Assembly (NCBI GenBank): GCA_963556255.1
Contig: OY744610.1
Span: forward strand, 59,047,164-59,111,163
Length of the DNA stretch: 64,000 nt
DNA from: Allolobophora icterica
Lineage: Eukaryota > Annelida > Clitellata > Crassiclitellata > Lumbricidae
Reading direction: 5' to 3'
Shown here in pieces: positions 1 through 11,600 of the stretch (positions are counted from its first letter, which is position 1; the number at the start of each line of letters is the position of its first letter). The position numbers and the translations under genes were made by a program. Below the pieces are notes generated by a model. That model was not told the origin of the DNA. It saw only the letters and a list, made by a program, of their open reading frames with translations, and did not search any database.

Positions 1-1305
1 GTACAGTAGCAAATAAAACACAAATAAATGCCCGCTATCATTACAACTGCAATGCCATGTAATGTAATTTAATGCAAACAAGGCAAAGGCTTAGTCACTG
101 CACCAACCTGTTTCATACAGTTACTCCAATGCACTATATGTACTTACAGGTGATATGCACCTAAAGGTGATGCAAGGTCCTGTTTAAACGCTCAGACGTA
201 TGCAAGTACCTGCACACACTAATTAGCGGATACCACAAGGTCGGCACCGATGATCTTCATTACTCAGTGCAGAGTTCATGCCTAAGGCGTTACAATTAGC
301 GTCCATAAAAATATAATTACCTGTAATTAGCGTAGCCATGCGCATAATTAAACCGCGCCAAAGACACTCGGGTTTTTAAGCCCCCGCTGTGAATCGATTA
401 AAAAATTCAACAATTATTCAAGAAAACATGTTTTGACTTTTTGAACATGCCTAACAGAAATGAGATGTTGTTCGAGTCCATCTTTGGCCTACAGCACCGG
501 ACCGTCTTCAGCAACTAATCACTGTCATCTATCTGAAAGGCTTCCTTAGATGCGGCCAAGCAGTCAATCATTGGCAACAGGTAAGCGTTACCAGGAAGTG
601 CGTCATGGCCATCGACCATGGCAAGCTTATGTAGCGCATTTATACCATTACAGAGTTTAGAGGTTCGCGAAGTTGCAATATTTAATATTTCGTACGTTTC
701 ATACACAACTCAACATCCGGAACTATTTCATTTAGTGAAATGTAAGTCAGTTGTCACTAAGCTCACCCACAATTAAAAAAGGTTTTAATGTGTTTTCTGC
801 AGTTGAGTTCCAATTTATATCAGTAACGTACACATGTCAATCGTAATCGTAATCTCCAAACTTCTAAACAGTTACTCGATGGCCAGGCGCAGGGCGTCCG
901 CAGGAATTTTGTAGAAGGGCCAAATTTTTTGTAGGGGCAGCAATGACGTTTTTGCATAGAATAGTATTTATGAACACAGAACACGTAGGCCTATATGACA
1001 ACTTCAAAAATAAATAATGGTCAAGGACTTTACCTAGATATTAAATTCATTCGATTCGTTCATTCATAAATGTTTTTCGCAATAATCATAATAATCAAAA
1101 CTTTATTTTTTGTAAAATATTTGCAAAATCCTCGAGGCTCCCTCGGACGCTCGTGGCTACATCAAATCACAATCAGAGGGGGTTCCAGGGAGTAGTCCAA
1201 GAAGGTCCGAGTCAGGTTTCCAGAGGGCCAGATCAAGAGAGGAGGCAGAACAGCTGTGAAGGCGGGTGACGTTTAAGGTGAGAAGGCGGATATCAGATAA
1301 GTCGT
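1..1305. other. Unassigned 5' flank
   Basis: No convincing gene is seen. A 63-codon open frame on the minus strand (515-706) has no recognisable motif and no splice support. The stretch near 845-900 shares short runs with sequence near 40280 and 47070, so part of it is probably dispersed repeat. Confidence 0.4.
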
Positions 1306-1486
1306 CAGGCACGTAACTAGGATTTTTCGTTTGGGGGGGCTTAAGCCTTGAACATGGCAACATTTATACAGTGTTCATACGAATTTTAGCCGTAAGCATA
1401 CAACGGCTTGACTTGTTTGGGGGGGGCTTCAACTTCGTTTGGGGGGGGCTTAAGCCCCCCCAAGCCCAACGCTAGTTACGTCCCTG
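1306..1486. mobile_element. hAT-type MITE, TSD TAAGTCGT
   Basis: A 181-bp element with terminal inverted repeats CAGGCACGTAACTAG and, as reverse complement of the right end, CAGGGACGTAACTAG. It is flanked by the exact 8-bp direct repeat TAAGTCGT (1298-1305 and 1487-1494). The inside has G runs and a short hairpin around CTTAAGCCCC. It codes for nothing. The 8-bp duplication and CAGG ends are the hAT signature. Confidence 0.88.
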
Positions 1487-1494
1487 TAAGTCGT

Positions 1495-1768
1495 TCAGGC
1501 TAGGAGTACTTGAAAAGGTACGCGAGACTTCAGTTATGAGTGGAAAGCCCGGGGGTAGTAGAAAAACATATGAGGAGGAGGACGGAAGACGGGTTGCAGT
1601 GATATGATAGAGGAACTGAGAATTTGCGGAATTCGGGGGAGATCGTTCCAGGCGTACGTGGTGCTGTGTTGGATCGATATGGCGCGGTTGGATCGAGAAC
1701 ATGAGGTGAGTAGGCCTAGGCCTAGACTAGCATAGTGACTGGGGGTCGAGTTGAGAAATAGTCTTTAA
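1495..1768 (-). repeat. Possible decayed retroelement 3' region
   Basis: Together with 1150-1305, on the other side of the MITE, this reads on the minus strand as short open frames loosely like the C-terminal end of LINE proteins (a WNDLP-like stretch). The identification is weak; it is recorded because the MITE clearly inserted into it. Confidence 0.25.
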
Positions 1769-1963
<195 letters not shown>

Positions 1964-2578
1964 TTTATTTTTGGTTTTTGAGATGACGGTTTTGATGTCA
2001 GCTGTGATCTGTGTAAAACAACACCAAAGACATTCTGATAATTGTTGTTTACTGCTGTGAGAATCACATGACAGCTAAACTACAGAACGTCTGTTTCTCG
2101 TAGTAAGACTTAGGGAGGACATATTACCAGAGAACTCAGCAATGGCAGTGTGGCGACCGACATCTTCTCATTTTCATCGAAATGAAAATTAACCTCTTCC
2201 AGTCTGTAAACGGTTCTTACTTTTTGCTGTTATCCGACTTCAGTGTGCACCATGGTCTCTCTCTTACACCGCGGTGTGCACCTCTGACATTTGTAAGGAG
2301 GCATTATCCAAATTATGGTTATAATGTAAAATGTATAAACTGCATTTTCAGAGGCGATTTAACTACGTCATCAACTAACCACAATCTATACGAAAATATG
2401 TAATCACCGATACTTTCGTCTTTAACATAACAAGCACTCCCACAAAAGAGGGATTTTGAAGATTAGATACCCTGGGACGAAAGCTAGATTACAGCGAGCC
2501 AATGGAATAAAGGCATTCCATTAAATCCAAGTAGTTTGGAGTTTTACTGAAGAAACTTGAATTTAATCGACAGTTTAA
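1964..2578 (+). other. Presumed TM7SF3 promoter and 5' UTR region
   Basis: This lies directly upstream of the TM7SF3 start codon. I see no clear TATA box and no other gene. The transcription start cannot be placed from sequence alone. Confidence 0.3.
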
Positions 2579-2639
2579 ATGGGTTGTTTTTGTCTGTTTA
2601 TAGCATTTCTGGTTGTTTCTGTTTCCGAATCTTACGCTG
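2579..2639 (+). CDS. TM7SF3: TM7SF3 exon 1 (signal peptide)
   Basis: Codes for Met1 to Ala20, a hydrophobic leader ending SESYA, followed by the donor GTAAGT. It ends in phase 1. Confidence 0.88.
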
Positions 2640-5600
2640 GTAAGTATTGAAATAATTTGGGGCTCGCGTTTACTTTTATGTAATTTCAGAAAGAGCAGTG
2701 ATTTAGGCGATCATGTACAATCGGGGTGCCTAACCCTAGCCCTGAATGTTTAAATCCAGCTTCCACTCGCAGGTATAGCTTTTTTAGTCGCACAAATACA
2801 CAGGGTACACTGACCCTAATCCTAAGCCCTAACCGACCCTCAGGAGGCTTACCCTGACCCTAACCGACCCTCACGAAGCAAAGACACCCACCCCGATTGT
2901 ACATGTTCGCCGTGATTTAAGTGTTTTGGTAAGTGACCTTTAGAACCAACCATTGAAGCTTTTTCTTGTCGTTGAGCCCCCACTCTTGCGCCACAAAAGT
3001 GATCGCATTTACAATATAAATCAGCTTAGTTTAGGCGGACCAGATTTTACAGGAGAAGGTGCAAGTGCAAGAGTGATCCAACGATAGTCTCCCCACTCGC
3101 ATAAAATTGCACCCTAATTATATATTATAGCAATAGCGAATTTAATTTTGAGTACACTGAGTATGTTAAATTTAAATAGTTCAGAGTAAATACAAGTAAA
3201 AATATTTGAATTTAAATAATATAGGTCAGATTAATCTGTTGTAGCTGCCACTGATTTTCACAAGTGCACGTACAACCTGGACGACCGGGTGTCGAAACAG
3301 ATTCCTGTGTCGACTGGTAACATAACAGTTTTTTGCCTGGAACCCGCGGCACTACCTGCAGTGACTACACACGTAGTTTTCCAGGCTCACGTTTACCATG
3401 GCAATATCCTGACAGCTTCTCTGGACTATACTTTACGAAGTGGTCGATACGTCACAGGCGCAGATGTTGGTCTTGTTTCTATCATGCGAGACGGAGACTT
3501 GGCAAAGTGGTATCTGAAAGTTGAACCAAATACAATCCGCCAAGTTCAAGTTGTTGTCATGGCGACTTCGTACACAGCATCCGGTATGATGATAAATTAT
3601 AGGCAGCATACTGTGGTTGTCAATAGTTAAACATTAATCTGTGTTGGTAATGTATTGTATGCTAGAAACTTCTGTAGTGCTATTGTCATAATACACAAGG
3701 CATTATTCGATTGTCACTTGTAAACAAAGGTGGATTTTATTAACATAATCCTTTGTGGGACAGATCCGTGATTCCTCTGAGACCAGTGGTTAGGATACGG
3801 AGGATAAGCAGTCCGAAAAAGAGAAAGATGGGCTTTCAGCTGTGATGGATGGATGGATGGATGGATGGATGGATGGATGGATGGATGGATGGATGGATGG
3901 ATGGATGGATGGATGGATGGATGGATGGATGGATGGATGGATGGATGGATGGATGGATGGATGGATGGATGGATGGATGGATGGATGGATGGATGGATGG
4001 ATGGATGGATGGATGGATGGATGGATGGATGGATGGATGGATGGATGGATGGATGGATGGATGGATGGATGGATGGATGGATGGATGGATCACTAACTTA
4101 CCTTACTTTACCTTACAACATGATACCATGCCTTCTTTTCTGTATAAGCTCAGTGAACCTGTGTTCAATCCATCTGTATATATTGTATTATACCACAGGG
4201 ACAATTGATAAACATCCTGACTTGAAAGTTACTTACTTACTGGAAGGGTATGGGTACTGTGTTACTTACTTATAAGTACTTGGTACTTAATATATAGTAT
4301 TGCTTCTTTGCACTTCCTGTGTGGTGCAATGTTTAGAGCCAAATGCATCATGTGCTTCTACTGAATACATGTATGTGTGGCTGCCGTTTCTACTATATGT
4401 ATGTTCACTGTACAGCGCAGTGCGGTTAGCAGGCGCTTAAATAAAAGAAAAGATTATGATCGTACTGCAAACTGTACAATCTGTAGGACAAACATGCTTG
4501 CAGAGCTTTTGTTAATTGCTTGAAATGCGCGGTGTTTATTATTGTTGTTGTTGTTGTTATTATTATTATTATTTTTATTATTATTATTATTATTATTGTT
4601 ATTGTGCATTTATTAAATGCCACTATTTAATGATCAAGCATCAGTTGATATAATTCTGAATAAAGGACTTGGCTCAGGCTAGGTCCCTACACAGTAACCA
4701 TCTAGGGGAGGAGACTTGAACCTGAACTATCCCCACATCTCAAGGCAAGTGCTCTAGCCAATCAGCCACTGTGTCCCAGAATTAATTTATTGCATTCATG
4801 GTTAACAATTGGTCAAATAAAGGTATTAAACGATATACTTACTTACTTACTTACATACGTTGTTTTTGCGTGCGTAGATCCTGTGCCTGGAGGTTGTAAC
4901 TTGGAGTTTCCACTGAAAAATGATCCGAATGTTTACCTCGACGAGAAGGGGTCACGTCTGCACACTGTTCAGTTCGCCTACGGTGACATATCGCCTGGTA
5001 GAAAGTGTGGACCATCACAACAAATGATACAGTATGACGTATATCAGTACTTCATGAACGAAAGAGATCGAAGCGCCGATCATTACTACGACGTCATAGA
5101 GAGGATGATGCATCTGGATTACATCCGGACACATGCCATACACGTGAGTACGGATGGATTCTGTATTGCTAGTTTATGTCGCTTCACTGTAGCACACTAT
5201 GCCATAGATGTGAGTATGGGTGGCTTTCTGTATTGTAAGTTTATGTAACACCTGTGTAAGTATTTGTAACACCTGTGTAGGTTTATGTAACACCTGTGTA
5301 AGTTTATGTAACACCTGTGTAAGTTTATGTAACATCTGTGTAAGTTTGTGTAACACCTGTGTAAGTTTATGTACATAGCACCTCTGTAAGTTTATGTAAC
5401 TACTGTGTAAGTTTATGTACCACCTGTGTAAGTTTATGTATCACCTGTGTAAGTTTATGTAACACCTGTGTAAGTTAATGTAATACCTACAGTTGTTAGT
5501 TTATGTAACTACTGTGTAATTTTATGTAATAACTAAGTACTGTGTAAGTTTATGTAAACAAAAGATGGATGTTTAAAAGAACATTGTGGTTTATCAGTAA

Positions 5601-8600
5601 CACGCGTGCTCACGGATCATGTGGTTGTGGGTTCGAATCCGTGTGACGACCCTGAGCTGTCATCAAGCAGTATAATTTTGTAGGGGTATAAGGTGGGAAG
5701 TAGATGACAAGTCCTGCGAGGCACTGGCCCCCACGTCCAGGACCTTTGGATTCGTCCATTGTGGCTCAAGGGGTGAAGGGTAGGAAATGAGTGCCTCCTC
5801 ACGTTCCACATGGGATATGGGAGCTTTATTTAACTTTACTGTGTTGCCATGGACGTTCTAGCTACATGTGGTCAAGAGTCACCAAAGTAGGGGTGGATTG
5901 TGAGATAACAATGGATAATTTATGTCAAAATTAATTAAGTAATTAATTAATTTATGTCGTAATTAATTTTTAGGACACTTAGTTCCCGATAATTTTCTTG
6001 ATCATATACTACCTGGCTTTTCCAATGGATAATGCTTTATATTGCGATTTCACTGAAAGCCACCATCGACTGATATCTTTGACATTATGATGATGGCGCT
6101 ATAGAAGTCATTAGATTAGATTAGATATTAATTATTAATTGTTCTTTAAATTATGTGTACCTCAGTGCGTGAAACTTCTTCATCTGTTTCTAAGTTTATG
6201 CTATGGCACTTTGAATTTCAACAAGGCTAATTCTGTAAGGGCTTTTGAATGTAAAGCTATGCCATACAAGGTAGTGTAGGGTAAATTAAGGTTAGGTAAG
6301 GTTAATTAAGATAAGATAAGTTTAATTAGGGTAAGGTAAGGTTAATTAAGGTAAGGTAAGGTAAAGTAAGGTTAATTCAGTTTAGGTCAGGTAAATTAAG
6401 GTAAGGTAAATTGAGGTAAGGTAAATTAAGGTAAGGTAAATTAAGGTAAGGTAAATTAAGGTAAGGTAAATTAAGGTAAGGTAAATTAAGGTAAATTAAG
6501 GTAAGGTAAATTAAGGTAAGATAAATTAAGGTGAGGTAAATTAAGGTGAGGTAAATTAAGGTAAGGTAAATTGAGGTAAGGTAAATTAAGGTAAGGTAAA
6601 TTAAGGTGACGTAAATTAAGGTGAGGTAAATTAAGGTAAGGTAAATTAAGGTAAATTAAGGTAAGGTAAATTAAGGTAAGGTAAATTGAGGTAAGGTAAA
6701 TTAAGGTAAGGTAAATTAAGGTGAGGTAAATTAAGGTGAGGTAAATTAAGGTAAGGTAAATTAAGGTAAATTAAGGTAAATTAAGGTAAGGTAAATTAAG
6801 GTAAGATAAATTAAGGTGAGGTAAATTAAGGTGAGGTAAATTAAGGTAAGGTAAATTGAGGTAAGGTAAATTAAGGTAAGGTTAATTAAGGTGAGATAAA
6901 TTAAGGCGAGGTAAATTAAGGTAAGGTAAATTAAGGTAAATTAAGGTAAGGTAAATTAAGGTAAATTAAGGTAAGGTAAATTAAGGTAAGATAAATTAAG
7001 GTGAGGTAAATTAAGGTGAGGTAAATTAAGGTAAGGTAAATTGAGGTAAGGTAAATTAAGGTAAGGTAAATTAAGGTGAGATAAATTAAGGCGAGGTAAA
7101 TTAAGGTGAGGTAAATTAAGGTGAGGTAAATTAAGGTAAGGTAAATTAAGGTAAGGTAAATTAAGGTGAGGTAAATTAAGGTAAGGTAAATTAAGGTGAG
7201 GTAAATTAAGGTGAGGTAAATTAAGGTGAGGTAAATTAAGGTAAGGTAAATTAAGGTAAGGTAAATTAAGGTGAGGTAAATTAAGGTGAGATAAATTAAG
7301 GTAAGGTAAATTAAGGTAAATTAAGGTAAGGTAAATTGAGGTAAGGTAAATTAAGGTAAGGTAAATTAAGGTGAGGTAAATTAAGGTGAGGTAAATTAAG
7401 GTAAGGTAAATTAAGGTAAATTAAGGTAAGGTAAATTAAGGTAAGATAAATTAAGGTGAGGTAAATTAAGGTGAGGTAAATTAAGGTAAGGTAAATTGAG
7501 GTAAGGTAAATTAAGGTAAGGTAAATTAAGGTGAGATAAATTAAGGCGAGGTAAATTAAGGTGAGGTAAATTAAGGTGAGGTAAATTAAGGTAAGGTAAA
7601 TTAAGGTAAATTAAGGTAAGGTAAATTAAGGTAAGATAAATTAAGGTAAGGTAAATTGAGGTAAGGTAAATTGAGGTAAGGTAAATTAAGGTGAGGTAAA
7701 TTAAGGTGAGGTAAATTAAGGTGAGGTAAATTAAGGTGAGGTAAATTAAGGTGAGGTAAATTAAGGTAAGGTAAATTAAGGTGAGGTAAATTAAGGTGAG
7801 GTAAATTAAGGTGAGGTAAATTAAGGTAAGGTAAATTAAGGTAAGGTAAATTAAGGTGAGGTAAATTAAGGTGAGGTAAATTAAGGTGAGGTAAATTAAG
7901 GTAAGGTAAATTAAGGTGAGGTAAATTAAGGTGAGGTAAATTAAGGTAAGGTAAATTAAGGTAAATTAAGGTAAGGTAAATTAAGGTAAGATAAATTAAG
8001 GTGAGGTAAATTAAGGTGAGGTAAATTAACGTAAGGTAAATTAACGTAAGGTAAATTAAGGTAAGGTAAATTAAGGTAAGGTAAATTAAGGTAAGATAAA
8101 TTAAGGTGAGGTAAATTAAGGTAAGGTAAATTAAGGTAAGGTAAATTAAGGTAAGGTAAATTAAGGTAAGGTAAATTAAGGTAAGGTAAATTGAGGTAAG
8201 GTAAATTGAGGTAAGGTAAATTAAGGTGAGGTAAATTAAGGTAAGGTAAATTAAGGTGAGGTAAATTAAGGTGAGGTAAATTAAGGTGAGGTAAATTAAG
8301 GTAAGGTAAATTAAGGTGAGGTAAATTAAGGTGAGGTAAATTAAGGTAAGGTAAATTAAGGTAAGGTAAATTAAGGTAAGGTAAATTAAGGTGAGGTAAA
8401 TTAAGGTGAGGTAAATTAAGGTAAGGTAAATTAAGGTAAGGTAAATTAAGGTAAGGTAAATTAAGGTAAATTAAGGTAAGGTAAATTGAGGTAAGGTAAA
8501 TTAAGGTAAGGTAAATTAAGGTGAGGTAAATTAAGGTGAGGTAAATTAAGGTAAGGTAAATTAAGGTAAATTAAGGTAAGGTAAATTAAGGTAAGATAAA

Positions 8601-11600
8601 TTAAGGTGAGGTAAATTAAGGTGAGGTAAATTAAGGTAAGGTAAATTGAGGTAAGGTAAATTAAGGTAAGGTAAATTAAGGTGAGATAAATTAAGGCGAG
8701 GTAAATTAAGGTGAGGTAAATTAAGGTGAGGTAAATTAAGGTAAGGTAAATTAAGGTAAATTAAGGTAAGGTAAATTAAGGTAAGATAAATTAAGGTAAG
8801 GTAAATTGAGGTAAGGTAAATTGAGGTAAGGTAAATTAAGGTGAGGTAAATTAAGGTGAGGTAAATTAAGGTGAGGTAAATTAAGGTGAGGTAAATTAAG
8901 GTGAGGTAAATTAAGGTAAGGTAAATTAAGGTGAGGTAAATTAAGGTGAGGTAAATTAAGGTGAGGTAAATTAAGGTAAGGTAAATTAAGGTAAGGTAAA
9001 TTAAGGTGAGGTAAATTAAGGTGAGGTAAATTAAGGTGAGGTAAATTAAGGTAAGGTAAATTAAGGTGAGGTAAATTAAGGTGAGGTAAATTAAGGTAAG
9101 GTAAATTAAGGTAAATTAAGGTAAGGTAAATTAAGGTAAGATAAATTAAGGTGAGGTAAATTAAGGTGAGGTAAATTAACGTAAGGTAAATTAACGTAAG
9201 GTAAATTAAGGTAAGGTAAATTAAGGTAAGGTAAATTAAGGTAAGATAAATTAAGGTGAGGTAAATTAAGGTAAGGTAAATTAAGGTAAGGTAAATTAAG
9301 GTAAGGTAAATTAAGGTAAGGTAAATTAAGGTAAGGTAAATTGAGGTAAGGTAAATTGAGGTAAGGTAAATTAAGGTGAGGTAAATTAAGGTAAGGTAAA
9401 TTAAGGTGAGGTAAATTAAGGTGAGGTAAATTAAGGTGAGGTAAATTAAGGTAAGGTAAATTAAGGTGAGGTAAATTAAGGTGAGGTAAATTAAGGTAAG
9501 GTAAATTAAGGTAAGGTAAATTAAGGTAAGGTAAATTAAGGTGAGGTAAATTAAGGTGAGGTAAATTAAGGTAAGGTAAATTAAGGTAAGGTAAATTAAG
9601 GTAAGGTAAATTAAGGTGAGGTAAATTAAGGTGAGGTAAATTAAGGTGAGGTAAATTAAGGTAAGGTAAATTAAGGTGAGGTAAATTAAGGTGAGGTAAA
9701 TTAAGGTGAGGTAAATTAAGGTAAGGTAAATTAAGGTAAGGTAAATTAAGGTGAGGTAAATTAAGGTGAGGTAAATTAAGGTGAGGTAAATTAAGGTGAG
9801 GTAAATTAAGGTGAGGTAAATTAAGGTGAGGTAAATTAAGGTAAGGTACGGTAAATGTCTGTTACAGGTCGTCTAGTTTAGTCAGCCTCAGATGTTTGAT
9901 ATATAACTGACACTTTAAATTGATTAAAATGACTTAATATCTTATTTTCTTGATGTGACATGTTACTTCAGGTGACGTCAATGCAATCAAAAGCATTTAC
10001 AGAGCTGAACGTGTCAGCGTATCGTGGACTTGGAACCGTCTTCGTCGTAGTTATTTCTGTCCTGCGTAGTAATGTGACTCGGGCATCGTACGTTCCTGTT
10101 GTAACGTATTCGTGTAATGATATGTCAGGTGGTGACTGTGTTGAAGAGGGTGAGTGTCGAGTAGAGTTCAATGGTTTAAACAGCTCAGTTTAAAGTTCAT
10201 TTGCTTAAACTTGTTTTGTTCATGAGCTGGTGTTTACCAAGACACCTTATATTATATACAGTGTGGACTTGTTAATGCGCTCCCCGGATAAACCGCAGTT
10301 CCGATTAACGCAAAGTGATGTCGCCCAAAGCTGTTAACATGCTGTATCGTTAACAGATAAATAGAGTGAATGGAAGGAGGAAGGACGAGAGGGAGCAAAG
10401 GGAAGAGAGAAAAATGCGAATGGAGGGAAGAGAGGGAGCGGAGGGAAGGGAGGAAGAGAGTGAATGGAGGAAAAGGAGGAAGAGAGCGTATGAAGGAAAG
10501 GGAGGAAGAGAGCAAACGGAGGTAAGGGAGGAAGAGAGTGAATGGAGGAAAGGGAGGAAGAGAGCAAACGGAGGTAAGGGAGGAAGAGTGCGTATGGAGG
10601 AAAGGGAGGAAGAGAGCATATGGAGGAAAGGGAGGGAGAGGAAACGGAGGTAAGGGAGGAAGAGAGTGAATGGAGGAAAGGGAGGAAGAGAGCAAACGGA
10701 GGTAAGGGAGGAAGAGAGCGAATGGAGGAAAGGGAGGAAGAGAGCGTATGGAGGAAAGGGAGGAAGAGAGCAAACGGAGGTAAGGGAGGAAGAGAGTGAA
10801 TGGAGGAAAGGGAGGAAGAGAGCGTATGGAGGAAAGGGAGGAAGAGAGCATATGGAGGAAAGGGAGGAAGAGAGGAAACGGAGGTAAGGGAGGAAGAGAG
10901 GGAATGGAGGAAAGGGAGGAAGAGAGCGTATGGAGGAAAGGGAGGAAGAGAGCAAGCGGAGGTAAGGGAGGAAGAGAGCAAATGGAGGAAAGGGAGGAAC
11001 AGAGCGAATGGAGGAAAGGGAGGAAGAGAGCGTATGGAGGAAAGGGAGGAAGAGAGGAAACGGAGGTAAGGGAGGAAGAGAGCGAATGGAGGAAAGGGAG
11101 GAAGAGAGCGTATGGAGGAAAGGGAGGAAGAGAGCATATGGAGGAAAGGGAGGAAGAGAGGAAACGGAGGTAAGGGAGGAAGAGAGGGAATGGAGGAAAG
11201 GGAGGAAGAGAGCGAATGGAGGAAAGGGAGGAAGAGAGCGTATGGAGGAAAGGGAGGAAGAGAGGAAACGGAGGTAAGGGAGGAAGAGAGTGAATGGAGG
11301 AAAGGGAGGAAGAGAGCAAACGGAGGTAAGGGAGGAAGAGAGCGAATGGAGGAAAGGGAGGAAGAGAGCGTATGGAGGAAAGGGAGGAAGAGAGTATATG
11401 GAGGAAAGGGAGGAAGAGAGGAAACGGAGGTAAGGGAGGAAGAGAGTGAATGGAGGAAAGGGAGGAAGAGAGCGAATGGAGGAAAGGGAGGAAGAGAGCA
11501 AACGGAGGTAAGGGAGGAAGAGAGTGAATGGAGGAAAGGGAGGAAGAGAGCAAACGGAGGAAAGGGAGGAAGAGAGCGTATAGAGGAAAGGGAGGAAGAG

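Noticed and set aside
2810..2880. Telomere-like CCCTAA stretches
   Set aside because: Only a few imperfect units inside a MITE with an exact 8-bp duplication.
6278..9854. CRISPR-like regular array
   Set aside because: Units are contiguous 15-bp tandem repeats without unique spacers, in an animal intron.
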